64,000 nucleotides of DNA from Aminivibrio pyruvatiphilus (GCF_004366815.1 NZ_SORI01000017.1:1-64000), one strand, 5' to 3'. Positions 17,798-26,144 are shown, counted from the first letter of the stretch. The notes: generated by a model from the letters alone, not told the origin. Numbers and translations: made by a program.

Positions 17798-18283
17798 GTG
17801 TTCATTTTCGTAGTCTCCTTTCTGATGTACCTTCTCCTTGTCTGGTCGGGAGGGGCCATACCCATGATCGAAGTGCTTATCGCACTGATCCTGGCGTCTG
17901 TCATCACTGTGGCCTTCCGTTCCTGGCACAAGGGAAGGAAAATCAGCATGAGGGGACTGGACCCAAAAAGGTGGTTCGGATTTTTCCACTACCTGTTCGG
18001 GCCCTTTGCGGTCGGGTTGGCCAAGGCCAACATCGACGTGGCGAAAAGGGTCATAACGGGGGATATCCGGCCCGGAATCGTCAAGGTGAACCCCGGCCTG
18101 ACGACCGATGTCGCCAGGACCATGCTGGCGGATTCCATAACCCTTACCCCGGGAACACTCACCGTGGACGTTGACGAGGAGGGAGCTTTCTACATCCACT
18201 GGATCTATGTGGAGGATGAAAATCCCACCGAAGAGCAGCTCTACGGAACATTTGGCCATTGGGCGAGGAGGTTGGCGGAGTGA
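17798..18283 (+). CDS. mrpE: MrpE-like subunit (MbhA position) of membrane hydrogenase
   Basis: 161 residues from GTG 17798, five bases after gggaggtgg. Membrane helices lie near the N-terminus (FIFVVSFLMYLLLVW and a second span through about residue 50). A cytosolic domain follows with the conserved GLTTDVARTMLADSITLTPGTLTVDV of Na+/H+ antiporter MnhE/MrpE. It is the first of a 14-gene series in the Pyrococcus mbhA-N order. In Mbh this subunit belongs to the ion-translocating membrane module. The preceding ORF extension is rejected because it spans the promoter. Confidence 0.88.
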   Translation: MFIFVVSFLMYLLLVWSGGAIPMIEVLIALILASVITVAFRSWHKGRKISMRGLDPKRWFGFFHYLFGPFAVGLAKANIDVAKRVITGDIRPGIVKVNPGLTTDVARTMLADSITLTPGTLTVDVDEEGAFYIHWIYVEDENPTEEQLYGTFGHWARRLAE

Positions 18284-18540
18284 CAAACCTGATCTTTATG
18301 TTCGCTGCGGCGTTCAGCGGCCTTCTGGCCGTAGCGGTGCTGGGGCGTCTCGTAGCCGGTCCCACCGTTGCCGACAGGGCAGTGGCCCTGGATACCATGA
18401 ACACCCTGGTGGTCGGGCTGATGATGATCCTCGCGGCGGTCTACGATTCGGTAGTAATGGTTGACGTGGCCATAGTCTATGCCGGGCTTTCCTTTGTCGG
18501 GACCATGTTCATCGCCCGGTTCATCGAAGGGGAGGTGTGA
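18280..18540 (+). CDS. mrpF: MrpF-like subunit (MbhB position)
   Basis: 86 residues starting at a GTG that overlaps the mrpE stop (GTGA). Three membrane helices span nearly the whole length. The family hallmark is VLGRLVAGPTVADRAVALDTMN, followed by AIVYAGLSFVGTMFIARFIEG. In Mrp complexes MrpF packs with MrpE and MrpG. The ribosome binding site gaggaggtt lies inside mrpE. Confidence 0.9.
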   Translation: MTNLIFMFAAAFSGLLAVAVLGRLVAGPTVADRAVALDTMNTLVVGLMMILAAVYDSVVMVDVAIVYAGLSFVGTMFIARFIEGEV

Positions 18541-18544
18541 GGGG

Positions 18545-18916
18545 ATGTTTCTTATCGTTGGAATCCTCATCCTCATCGGCCTTGGCTTCAATGCGCTGGG
18601 AGCTTTTTCCCTCTACAGGTTCCCCGATGTCTACACGAGACTTCACGGCGCCACGAAGTGTACCACCTTCGGGACGCTTTTCACCATGTTCGCGGTGGTT
18701 GCGTACTCTCTCGGCAAGCTTGTCTCCACGGGGGAGGCCCGTTTCGGAGTCTTTATCATTCACGGCGCCGTGGCAGCCCTTGTCCTTCTTATTACCAATG
18801 CCACCGGTGCCCACGCTATAGCCCGCGCCGCCCACAGGAGCGGTATTTTCCCTGCCCTTGCAGTGGTTGACCGCCTGGAAGAAAAAGAAGAAGCGAAAGG
18901 AGGCTCGTCCAGATGA
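18545..18916 (+). CDS. mrpG: MrpG-like subunit (MbhC position)
   Basis: 123 residues, ATG 18545, four bases after mrpF. Three membrane helices and the MnhG signature FNALGAFSLYRFPDVYTRLHGATKCTTFG are visible. The C-terminal tail is charged (VVDRLEEKEEAKGG). Together with MrpE and MrpF it forms the small-subunit part of the ion-pumping module. It overlaps the next gene by ATGA. Confidence 0.9.
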   Translation: MFLIVGILILIGLGFNALGAFSLYRFPDVYTRLHGATKCTTFGTLFTMFAVVAYSLGKLVSTGEARFGVFIIHGAVAALVLLITNATGAHAIARAAHRSGIFPALAVVDRLEEKEEAKGGSSR

Positions 18917-19176
18917 ACAACATGCTGCACCTGCTGGTACTGACTCTCCTGGTGCTGTCCGCCTTCTTTGCCCTCTGGTTCAAGGACCTCATTTCATCGG
19001 TGATTGCCCTTGCTGTGTTCAGCGTTATGACCGCCCTGGAATTCTATATCCTCCAGGCTCCTGACGTAGCCATTGCCGAGGCCGCCATCGGAGCCGGCCT
19101 GAGCACCGCCATCTTCATCATCGCCATCAGGGCCTGCGGAAAGGTCAAGAAGAGCGACGGAGGTGACGGAAGATGA
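18913..19176 (+). CDS. mbhD: DUF4040 / MbhD-like membrane subunit
   Basis: 87 residues with two to three membrane helices. The sequence LKDLISSVIALAVFSVMTALEFYILQAPDVAIAEAAIGAGLSTAIF matches the DUF4040 segment found at the C-terminus of MrpA and as a free subunit, MbhD, in membrane hydrogenases. The glutamate in DVAIAEAAIG is conserved in the family and is thought to lie on an ion path. It overlaps both neighbours by 4 bases. Confidence 0.85.
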   Translation: MNNMLHLLVLTLLVLSAFFALWFKDLISSVIALAVFSVMTALEFYILQAPDVAIAEAAIGAGLSTAIFIIAIRACGKVKKSDGGDGR

Positions 19177-19445
19177 AGAAGATCATTTTCATCGTCTCGG
19201 CGATTATCCTCGGAGCCCTGGTGGTGGGAGCGGTGGACAACATACGCCCCTTCGGGGAGCCCGGCGCGGCGCCCATGGACGACCATTTCATCGCCAGGGC
19301 ACTTACGGAAAGATCATCGGAAAACGTGGTGACCTCCATCGTTTTCGACTACAGGGGTTTTGACACCATAGGAGAAGCGGCGGTTCTCTTCACGGCCCTT
19401 TGCGCCATTACCGCCCTCTTCCGTGAAGGGAGGAAAAAGCAGTGA
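19173..19445 (+). CDS. mbhE: MbhE-like membrane subunit
   Basis: 90 residues. One N-terminal helix is followed by a periplasmic-type loop and a second helix with the motif VVTSIVFDYRGFDTIGEAAVLFTALCAI, which corresponds to the extreme C-terminal part of MrpA or the MbhE subunit. It overlaps mbhD by ATGA and mrpB by GTGA, so translation is coupled throughout. Confidence 0.82.
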   Translation: MKKIIFIVSAIILGALVVGAVDNIRPFGEPGAAPMDDHFIARALTERSSENVVTSIVFDYRGFDTIGEAAVLFTALCAITALFREGRKKQ

Positions 19446-19924
19446 GGCCGCTTTCTGTCGTCGTCAGAACCGGCTGCGACCTTTTCGCCTGGTTCCTGAT
19501 CGTCTTCGGCGCGAGCGTTATCATCCACGGTGACGTCACCCCCGGGGGAGGATTCCAGGGAGGAGCCGTGGCAGCCACCTTTATCACCCTGCTCCTTGTC
19601 GCCTACGGCGGAAAGAAGGTTTTTTCGTGGGTCAGGATGGGGATCTTCAACGGCATGCTCCTTTTCGGCCTCATGGCCTTTTTCCTTCTCGGCCTCATGG
19701 GGTTCCCCAATGCCTTCCTCTACAACTTCCTGGCCATTCCCCACGAAGTAGTCCAGGCTACCGGACACGGTGTGATTCCCCCGTCGGGCACCATCGCCCT
19801 CATGGACATTGCCGTCGGTATCGAGGTGGCGGGAGCTCTTTCCATTATCGTGCTTTCCATGTTCAGAGGCATCCGGCTTTTCCGTGAGGGGCCTATGGAG
19901 GAGGAATCAGGCCATGATCGGTAA
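19442..19924 (+). CDS. mrpB: MrpB-like subunit (MbhF position)
   Basis: 160 residues from a GTG start overlapping the previous stop. Four membrane helices are present, with the MnhB signature FGASVIIHGDVTPGGGFQGGAVAA near residues 22-45, which marks the family unambiguously. In Mrp antiporters MrpB contacts MrpA and MrpC and is needed for Na+/H+ exchange. It overlaps mrpC by 11 bases. Confidence 0.92.
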   Translation: MRPLSVVVRTGCDLFAWFLIVFGASVIIHGDVTPGGGFQGGAVAATFITLLLVAYGGKKVFSWVRMGIFNGMLLFGLMAFFLLGLMGFPNAFLYNFLAIPHEVVQATGHGVIPPSGTIALMDIAVGIEVAGALSIIVLSMFRGIRLFREGPMEEESGHDR

Positions 19925-20261
19925 CGCACCGTTTTTCGTCGTCGGAGTTCTTTTCCTTATGGGACTCGTGGGCATTTTTATGTCGAAGAATCTCATCAAG
20001 ATCGCCATCGCCGTGAGCATCCTCGGAAGCGCCGTCAACATCTTCCTGGTCGCTCTCGGGTATCGCGCGGGAGGGACGATCCCCGTCCATTTCCTGGCCG
20101 GAGAGGGTACCACCATGGTCCTCCCCACGCCCCAGGCAATGACCCTGACCGCCATCGTCATCGCCCTTGCGACCACGGCCCTTCTGCTGTCGCTAATCAT
20201 GCTCGTCTGGCGCCATTACGGAACCCTTGACGTGGACGAGATCCGGAGGTTGAGAGGATGA
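19914..20261 (+). CDS. mrpC: MrpC/NuoK-like subunit (MbhG position)
   Basis: 115 residues from ATG 19914, with three membrane helices of NuoK type. Family features are MSKNLIKIAIAVSILGSAVNIFLVALGY and PTPQAMTLTAIVIALATTALLLSL. NuoK-like subunits carry part of the ion channel in complex I relatives. It overlaps mrpB upstream and mrpD downstream. Confidence 0.92.
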   Translation: MIGNAPFFVVGVLFLMGLVGIFMSKNLIKIAIAVSILGSAVNIFLVALGYRAGGTIPVHFLAGEGTTMVLPTPQAMTLTAIVIALATTALLLSLIMLVWRHYGTLDVDEIRRLRG

Positions 20262-21823
20262 ACTGGAACGAACATCTTCCTGCGCTGCTTCTGATTATTC
20301 CTCTCTTCGGCGCCTTCCTCGCGCCGGTCTGCTCCATGGGAGGAAAACTGGCCCGGAACATCCTGCTTGTGGCAGCGACCTTCCTCACGCTGCTGGTAGC
20401 CTTCCTGCTCTGGAGGAGCGTCCTCGCCAGCGGGATTCAGTATTATGTCATGGGCGGCGAGAGCTTCAGGCTCGCCCTTCCGTCGGGAATGGCCCTTCCG
20501 GTGAGAATCATTCTCGAAGTTGACGCCTTCAGCGCTTTCATGGTTCTGTGCGGCGCCATCGCATCATTTGCAGGAGCACTCTTCTCGGTGAACTACATGA
20601 GCAGGTTCTCCGGTCTGAGCCGTTTCGCATCTCTTTACCTTCTGCTCACCACGGGCATGCTGGGAATGATGGTGACGGGCGACATGTTCAACTTCTTCAT
20701 CTTCATCGAGATTTCGTCCATAGCCTCCTTCGGACTGATCGCCTTCTGGAGGGACAAGCCGTCGGCCATCGAGGCGAGTTTCAAGTACGCCCTGATCTCC
20801 CAGGTCGGGTCCATGATGATCCTCATCGCCGCCGGTTCCCTCTACGGGAAGTACAATGCCCTGAACATGGCGGCCCTGGGAAGCGTCCTGACCATGGGGA
20901 CCATGGAAAAGCTCGCCCTTGTTTTCCTGGTGGGATCCCTTGCCATGAAGTGCGGCACCTTCCCCATGCATATGTGGCTTCCCGATGCCTATGCGGAAGC
21001 TCCCACGGGTGTGACATGCCTGCTGGTGGCGGTGAGCCAGGCATCGCTCTACGGCCTGATGAGAGTCTGCTTCTCCATCTACGGAGTGGCCATGGGCAGC
21101 ACCTTCGTTCCCTGGATGATCATCATCTTCGGCCTCGCGTCCATGTTCTTCGGCGTCACCATGGCGGTGGTGCAGCATGAGATCAAGAGGCTGATAGGCT
21201 ACCATTCCGTCTCCCAGGTCGGCTACATGCTCCTCGGCCTCGGAGTGGGCATGCTCGTCCTCGGCGACCCCCGCGGCATGGCAGACTTCGGCTTCACCGC
21301 CATCAAGGGCGGCGTGTTCCATATCTTCAACTACACCATGTACAAGGCCCTGCTGTTCCTCGCTGCAGGCGCGGTCTATTACGCCACCGGCAAGAGAGAC
21401 CTCAACGATCTCGGTGGTCTTGCCAGAAAGATGCCCTATACGACCTTCATGTTCGTCATAGCCGCGGCGGCCATCTCCGGACTTCCCCCCTTCAACGGGT
21501 TCGTGTCCAAGCTGCTCATCTACGAGTCTTCCTTCGCCGTGCATCCTTCACTCGCAGTGGTGGCTCTCGTGACCTCCGTCCTTACCCTGGCATCCTTCGT
21601 CAAGGTCTTCCAGACGGCGTTCCTCGGTCCCGAGAAGAACAGCCTGCTCCACGTCCGGGAAGTTCCTCCCGCCATGCTCGCAGGAATGGCGGTTCTTACG
21701 GTCGCCGTTCTCGGTGCCACTCTGTTCCCCTCCTGGACTCTATCCAACCTTGTGGAGCCTGCGGCCAGGGCCCTTGTTGACCAGAGCGGATACATCGGCG
21801 CCATCATGGGAGGTGGAATGTGA
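20258..21823 (+). CDS. mrpD: MrpD/NuoN-like antiporter subunit (MbhH position)
   Basis: 521 residues with about 14 membrane helices. Key elements of the proton/Na antiporter fold are present: FFIFIEISSIASFGLIAFW with the conserved glutamate near residue 150, KCGTFPMHMWLPDAYAEAPTGVT with lysine and proline of the broken helix, and HEIKRLIGYHSVSQVGYMLLG. It is the only large antiporter-like subunit in this operon, as in archaeal Mbh (MbhH). Na+ or H+ specificity cannot be told from sequence. Confidence 0.93.
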   Translation: MNWNEHLPALLLIIPLFGAFLAPVCSMGGKLARNILLVAATFLTLLVAFLLWRSVLASGIQYYVMGGESFRLALPSGMALPVRIILEVDAFSAFMVLCGAIASFAGALFSVNYMSRFSGLSRFASLYLLLTTGMLGMMVTGDMFNFFIFIEISSIASFGLIAFWRDKPSAIEASFKYALISQVGSMMILIAAGSLYGKYNALNMAALGSVLTMGTMEKLALVFLVGSLAMKCGTFPMHMWLPDAYAEAPTGVTCLLVAVSQASLYGLMRVCFSIYGVAMGSTFVPWMIIIFGLASMFFGVTMAVVQHEIKRLIGYHSVSQVGYMLLGLGVGMLVLGDPRGMADFGFTAIKGGVFHIFNYTMYKALLFLAAGAVYYATGKRDLNDLGGLARKMPYTTFMFVIAAAAISGLPPFNGFVSKLLIYESSFAVHPSLAVVALVTSVLTLASFVKVFQTAFLGPEKNSLLHVREVPPAMLAGMAVLTVAVLGATLFPSWTLSNLVEPAARALVDQSGYIGAIMGGGM

Positions 21824-22161
21824 TGGGAAAGGTCTATACCGGATTCGGCTACTGGGACGTAGGGGCGTGGATTCTCTTCTTCGCCGTGGCGGCCTTCTAC
21901 ATTCTCTGGCTGCGCGCCCAGGGCAGGTCCGATTTTAAAAAAGGCACCGACCAGGATGAAATCTACTGGTCAGGAAACGAGGTCCCCGAGGACGGAGCGG
22001 AACTATCCGTTCCTGCTTCCTCCGCATACTGGGGCTTCAGGAAGGCCCTTGAGCCGTTTTACAAAGGGCTTCTCGGAATGCACACAGGCATAGCGACTGA
22101 CATGGTTGGGTATTACGTCCTTTCCGTCGCGTTCATGGCCGTGTTCATTCTGCTGGTGTAG
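21823..22161 (+). CDS. mbhI: MbhI-like small membrane subunit
   Basis: 112 residues starting at ATG 21823 (TGATG overlap; GTG 21820 is also possible). An N-terminal helix (AWILFFAVAAFYILWLRAQG) precedes a soluble acidic stretch, and a second helix lies at the C-terminus (YYVLSVAFMAVFILLV). Position and layout match MbhI, the linker that bridges the antiporter and hydrogenase halves in Mbh. Sequence identity to the family could not be tested, so the name rests mainly on context. Confidence 0.7.
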   Translation: MGKVYTGFGYWDVGAWILFFAVAAFYILWLRAQGRSDFKKGTDQDEIYWSGNEVPEDGAELSVPASSAYWGFRKALEPFYKGLLGMHTGIATDMVGYYVLSVAFMAVFILLV

Positions 22162-22172
22162 GAGGTCGGCCC

Positions 22173-22637
22173 ATGTTGAAACTTGAAAAATACCTGGAAA
22201 TCCTGCCGAAATCTCTGTGGGTGACCACCTGCAATTCCGGTTCGTGCAACGGGTGTGACATCGAAATTGTTGCCACCATCAGCCCGCGGTACGACATCGA
22301 ACGGCTGGGCATGAAGCTGGTGGGAACGCCCCGCCACGCGGACGTGCTGATCGTCACGGGCCCCGTGACGAAGTTCATGAAGGAAAAGCTTCTCAGAATC
22401 TACAACCAGATGCCCGACCCGAAGGCGGTCGTGGTGGTGGGAAACTGCGGAGCCTCCGGCGACGTGTTCTACAAATCCTATAATCTCGAAGGTCCGGTGG
22501 ACAGGATCATTCCGGTGGATGTTTTCGTCCACGGATGTCCCCCCCGGCCCGAAGCGATCATCGAAGGGGTAGCCAAGGCAGTGCTGAAGCTCGAACGCCT
22601 CAGGGGCGACCTTCAGAAAGCGGGTGAGGGTCAATAA
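22173..22637 (+). CDS. mbhJ: [NiFe]-hydrogenase small subunit, NuoB-like (MbhJ)
   Basis: 154 residues. The proximal [4Fe-4S] ligands are visible: Cys25 and Cys28 in GSCNGCDIE, Cys92 in VVGNCGASGD and Cys122 in VHGCPPRP. The SCNGCDIE form is typical of group 4 hydrogenase small subunits rather than complex I NuoB. It passes electrons from the ferredoxin subunit to the NiFe site in the large subunit. The following gene starts on the last base of its stop codon. Confidence 0.93.
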   Translation: MLKLEKYLEILPKSLWVTTCNSGSCNGCDIEIVATISPRYDIERLGMKLVGTPRHADVLIVTGPVTKFMKEKLLRIYNQMPDPKAVVVVGNCGASGDVFYKSYNLEGPVDRIIPVDVFVHGCPPRPEAIIEGVAKAVLKLERLRGDLQKAGEGQ

Positions 22638-23191
22638 TGAGTTTCCCGATGAATTCCGTGGACAACGTCACGGTCGCAAAATCTCCGGCTGAAGTGGCGG
22701 ACCGCATCCGTTCCGTCTTCGGCCAGGGAGCGGTGCTCGAAGTCCGTGAGAGGAAAGCCGGAAAGGACGATACCGTGGGCCATCACGACATCTGGGCGAA
22801 GGTTGAGAGAGACCGTTTCCTTGATTTCGTTGACACTCTGGCCGAGTTCGATTTCCCCCAGTTTCATATTATTTCCGGAAACGACGACGGGGGCGTGGTG
22901 ACTCTGTACTATCACTTCACCCTCTTCCAGGTTGCCGGCAGACGGAACCGCATCGGCGTGGCCGTTGCCGTTCCGGTGGATAAAAAAGACCTCGTCATGC
23001 CGTCTCTTTTCTCCCGGATTCCCGGGGTGGAGTACAGCGAGCGGGAGACCCGCGAAATGTTCGGCGTGGATTTTGACGGCCTGCCGAACAAGGCTCTCGT
23101 CTTCCTTCCCGAGGAATGGGACGAGTCCATCAAGCCATGGCGCAGGGACGAGGCCGGGCCTTCCGCGAACGACGTGCGGGAGCTTTCCTAG
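22637..23191 (+). CDS. mbhK: NuoC-like hydrogenase subunit (MbhK)
   Basis: 184 residues, soluble. The NuoC/30-kDa region contains VTLYYHFTLFQV and the strongly conserved SRIPGVEYSERETREMFGVDFDG, followed by FLPEEWDE. This subunit scaffolds the small and large hydrogenase subunits. It is separate from the NuoD-like gene, as in Mbh, rather than fused as in HycE. Confidence 0.9.
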   Translation: MSFPMNSVDNVTVAKSPAEVADRIRSVFGQGAVLEVRERKAGKDDTVGHHDIWAKVERDRFLDFVDTLAEFDFPQFHIISGNDDGGVVTLYYHFTLFQVAGRRNRIGVAVAVPVDKKDLVMPSLFSRIPGVEYSERETREMFGVDFDGLPNKALVFLPEEWDESIKPWRRDEAGPSANDVRELS

Positions 23192-23202
23192 GAGGGTAAG
23201 TC

Positions 23203-24438
23203 ATGGAGAAAAAATATAAAGTTCCCATAGGTCCGGTGCATGTCGGCCTGAAAGAACCCATTACCGCCTGGCTGGACCTCGAGGGCGAAAAGATCGTGGG
23301 AGCCACGGTCCGCCCCGGAGCCATCCACAGGGGAATCGAATTCATGGCCAGGGACCGGAATCCGATCCAGGTTATCTATCTTTCGGAGCGCATCTGCGGC
23401 ATCTGCTCCTTCAGCCACGTCATCGCGTTCCTGCGGGCCGTGGAGGACGCAGCCTCCGTCCCGGTGCCGCCGAGGGCCCAGTACATCCGCTCCCTTGTTC
23501 TTGAGCTCGAGCGGCTTCACTCCCATATGCTATGGGCCGGCGTCGCGTGCTATACCATCGGGTTCGATTCCGCCTTCCACCTGGGTATGGCACTGCGGGA
23601 AAAGGTCATGGACGTTCTCGAAGTCCTGTCCGGAAACCGAGTGAACTACGGTGTGGCCACGGTAGGCGGGGTCAGGTGGGATGTCACCCCCGAGCTTGCG
23701 AAGACGGTAAAGCAGATGGTGAAGTACTACAAGCAGGAATTCGCTCCTTTCTACGACGTGGTTACAGCCGACCCCATCGCCAAGGCCAGGCTGCGGGACG
23801 TGGGCGTCCTTACCTACGAAGAGGCTATCCGATACAGCGCCGTGGGGCCCACGGCAAGGGCGAGCGGAGTGAGGTGCGACCTCAGGGAGAGTTCTCCCTA
23901 CGAAGCATACGGAGACATAGGCGTCCGGGCAGTGGTCCCTCAGGACTACTACGGAAAGGCCTACGGCGACGTGTTTGACCGCTTCCTTGTCCGGGTCCAC
24001 GAGGTGTACCAGTCCCTCGACATCATCGACAAGATCATGGCCGGTCTTCCAGAAGGGGACATCATGTGGGAGAAGAACCTGAACAAGGTCCTCGCCTTCC
24101 TCAAGAAAGCCGAGGGCACAGGCTGGGCATCCATCGAGGCACCCCGGGGAGACGACACTCACGTGGTTCACCTCAAGGGCGGAGACGAGAACGTGACCTG
24201 GTGGAAGGTCCGTGCCCCTACATACGCCAACGCCGTTTCCTGGCCCCTCATGTTCCGGAACAACGAGCTTGCGGACGCACCGCTCATCATCAACAGCATC
24301 GACCCCTGCATCTCATGCATGGAGCGCATGCTGGCCACGGACAGCTCGACGGGAGCCCGGAAAGTGGTCACCCGGGCCGAACTGCTGGAGAAGTGCAGAG
24401 AGAAAACAAGGAGGCTGATGCAGAATGGTGGTCGTTAG
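23203..24438 (+). CDS. mbhL: [NiFe]-hydrogenase large subunit, NuoD-like (MbhL)
   Basis: 411 residues. Both NiFe-binding motifs are intact: RICGICSFSH (Cys65, Cys68) and DPCISCMER (Cys369, Cys372). This separates it from complex I NuoD and from the sulfur-reducing Mbs/Mbx type, which lack a full ligand set. About 36 residues follow the second motif and may be removed by a maturation protease. The N-terminal PGAIHRGIEFM and LSGNRVNYGVATVGGVRWDV also fit. It catalyses proton reduction or H2 oxidation at the membrane. It overlaps mbhM by 14 bases. Confidence 0.94.
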   Translation: MEKKYKVPIGPVHVGLKEPITAWLDLEGEKIVGATVRPGAIHRGIEFMARDRNPIQVIYLSERICGICSFSHVIAFLRAVEDAASVPVPPRAQYIRSLVLELERLHSHMLWAGVACYTIGFDSAFHLGMALREKVMDVLEVLSGNRVNYGVATVGGVRWDVTPELAKTVKQMVKYYKQEFAPFYDVVTADPIAKARLRDVGVLTYEEAIRYSAVGPTARASGVRCDLRESSPYEAYGDIGVRAVVPQDYYGKAYGDVFDRFLVRVHEVYQSLDIIDKIMAGLPEGDIMWEKNLNKVLAFLKKAEGTGWASIEAPRGDDTHVVHLKGGDENVTWWKVRAPTYANAVSWPLMFRNNELADAPLIINSIDPCISCMERMLATDSSTGARKVVTRAELLEKCREKTRRLMQNGGR

Positions 24439-25423
24439 CCTTATTATGCGCCTTATTGCGGGCGCGGCGCTTATGCTCCTCGTGGCTGCCCTTGCCTTCC
24501 TCTTCGAGGGAGTGGACCGGGTGGTTCATGCAAGGATGCAGCGGAGGATCGGCCCCCCCGTCTTCCAGCCCTTTCTGGATCTGGTAAAGCTGCTGGGCAA
24601 GGAAAACATCGTTCCCCGGCGGGCGGTGGCGTGGGCCTTCAACGGCGCCCCCTGGGTAGCCGCTGCCACCATGCTGCTCGTGTTCCTCTATATACCCATC
24701 GGTTCTCTCCCTCCCATCCTGGGCGGTGAAGGGGACATGATCCTCATCATCTACCTCCTTGGCCTCTCCGGCGTCGCCATGGCCGTGGGCGGCTTCGCCA
24801 GCGGCAACCCCATCGCCAACGTGGGCGCACAGCGGGAAATGATCCTGATGATGAGCTACGAGCTTCCCCTGGCGGTAGTGGTCAGCACCCTGGCCTACGT
24901 CGCCTACAAGACCGGCATGCCGGGCGAGCCCTTCAGCCTGGAGACTTTCTCCGGAATGTCAGTGTGGGGCGTTGTCGGCAAAGTGGGTTTCCTGGGCATT
25001 CTCTGCCTCTTCCTCGCCCTTGTCCTTGTGGTCCCCGGCGAGACCGGCAAGGGGCCCATGGACATCCCCGAGGCGAAAACGGAAATACTGGAAGGACTCA
25101 TCATCGAGTATTCCGGCACAAACCTCGCCATGTTCAAGATAACCTTCGCCCTGAGAGCAACGGCCATGGCCGCCATCATCACGGCCATTTTCTTCCCGTG
25201 GTCTCTCGGCTCCTTCCTCGGCTTCGGGAGCATTTTCCTCTATGCCCTGGATTTCCTCTGGTTCTGGGTGAAGGTCTTCGTGGTGCAGATCATATTCGTC
25301 ACCTTCATGCGGACCGCCTTCGGCCGGTTTAAGATCTGGCAGGCGTCCGAATTTTACCTGATCAAGGTTGCGGGTCTTTCCATCGCCGGAATGATCCTTG
25401 CATCTGTCGGTCTGGTGATCTAG
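24425..25423 (+). CDS. mbhM: NuoH-like membrane subunit (MbhM)
   Basis: 332 residues with about eight membrane helices. NuoH features include DRVVHARMQRRIGPPVFQPFLDLVKLLGKE in the first loop, GAQREMILMMSYELPLAVVV, and MDIPEAKTEILEGLIIEYSG, the acidic loop that couples redox and ion transport. It anchors the hydrogenase arm to the membrane module. Confidence 0.94.
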   Translation: MVVVSLIMRLIAGAALMLLVAALAFLFEGVDRVVHARMQRRIGPPVFQPFLDLVKLLGKENIVPRRAVAWAFNGAPWVAAATMLLVFLYIPIGSLPPILGGEGDMILIIYLLGLSGVAMAVGGFASGNPIANVGAQREMILMMSYELPLAVVVSTLAYVAYKTGMPGEPFSLETFSGMSVWGVVGKVGFLGILCLFLALVLVVPGETGKGPMDIPEAKTEILEGLIIEYSGTNLAMFKITFALRATAMAAIITAIFFPWSLGSFLGFGSIFLYALDFLWFWVKVFVVQIIFVTFMRTAFGRFKIWQASEFYLIKVAGLSIAGMILASVGLVI

Positions 25424-25439
25424 AAAGGGGGAGGAAAGA

Positions 25440-26078
25440 ATGCTGAACCGGATGGCAATGCTTCTGCTCCGGCAGGTCGCTGAAAAAACGGTAACCAACC
25501 CCTTCCCCGTGCAGGCTATGCCCGATTCGCTTTCGGACGCTCTTCAGGCCGCCCAGGACGGGGAGATTGAACTCAACCCGCCCGTGGAAACGACGGAAAG
25601 GTTCCGCGGAAGGCTGAACTACGACAAGTCTGCCTGCATCGGCTGTAAGCTCTGCATCAAGGTCTGCCCCGCGAACGCGACGGTCTTTCTTCCCGAAGAG
25701 AAGAAGATCCAGATCCATAATGACCGCTGCTGTTTCTGCGCCCAGTGTACCGAGATCTGCCCGGTGAAGTGCCTCACCATGTCGTCCGAATACCTTATCT
25801 CCTCCTACGACAGGAAGGCCCAGATCACCACCGACACCGGCAAACCCCAGCCCGGGGAGGGCCCGCAGAAAAAAACGGTCTACCGGGTTATGTCCGACAA
25901 ATGCATAGGATGCACGAAATGTGCCAGGAACTGCCCCGTGGGCTGCATTTCCGGAAAGGTCAAAGAACCCCACGTCATTGACGAATCGGCCTGCATCGGC
26001 TGTGGAAAATGCGCCGAAGTCTGCCCGAAGGATGCCGTGGAGGCTGTGGAGATCGACGTTCCGGCGGACGGAAAGTAA
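25440..26078 (+). CDS. mbhN: NuoI/MbhN-like ferredoxin subunit with four [4Fe-4S] motifs
   Basis: 212 residues. The N-terminal part is the expected NuoI/MbhN domain, with CxxCxxCxxxC motifs at Cys66-76 and Cys97-107. After a linker rich in Gly, Pro and Lys (about 130-147), a second 2x[4Fe-4S] domain follows at Cys155-165 and Cys185-195. Its context (VMSDKCIGCTKCARNCP, ISGKVKEPHVID, CIGCGKCAEVCP) resembles the C-terminal ferredoxin domain of NuoF/HydB-type NADH-dehydrogenase and hydrogenase subunits. The usual MbhN has only the first two clusters. It ends the operon before a strong terminator. Confidence 0.92.
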   Translation: MLNRMAMLLLRQVAEKTVTNPFPVQAMPDSLSDALQAAQDGEIELNPPVETTERFRGRLNYDKSACIGCKLCIKVCPANATVFLPEEKKIQIHNDRCCFCAQCTEICPVKCLTMSSEYLISSYDRKAQITTDTGKPQPGEGPQKKTVYRVMSDKCIGCTKCARNCPVGCISGKVKEPHVIDESACIGCGKCAEVCPKDAVEAVEIDVPADGK

Positions 26079-26100
26079 AACGCCTGCCGGGACGGAAGCT

Positions 26101-26144
26101 AAAAGCGGACGGACCGGGTAGATTTCCGGTCCGTCCGCTTTTTG
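26101..26144. terminator. Bidirectional terminator between mbhN and gltX
   Basis: A stem of about 17 pairs, AAAAGCGGACGGACCGG with CCGGTCCGTCCGCTTTTT, and an eight-base loop. Ts follow on the plus strand and the A-run gives Us on the minus strand, so it serves the convergent hydrogenase operon and gltX. Confidence 0.88.

Noticed and set aside
23203-26078. Mbx/Mbs sulfur-reducing complex instead of a hydrogenase
   Set aside because: The large subunit keeps both CxxC motifs needed to hold the NiFe centre, and the gene order matches mbh.
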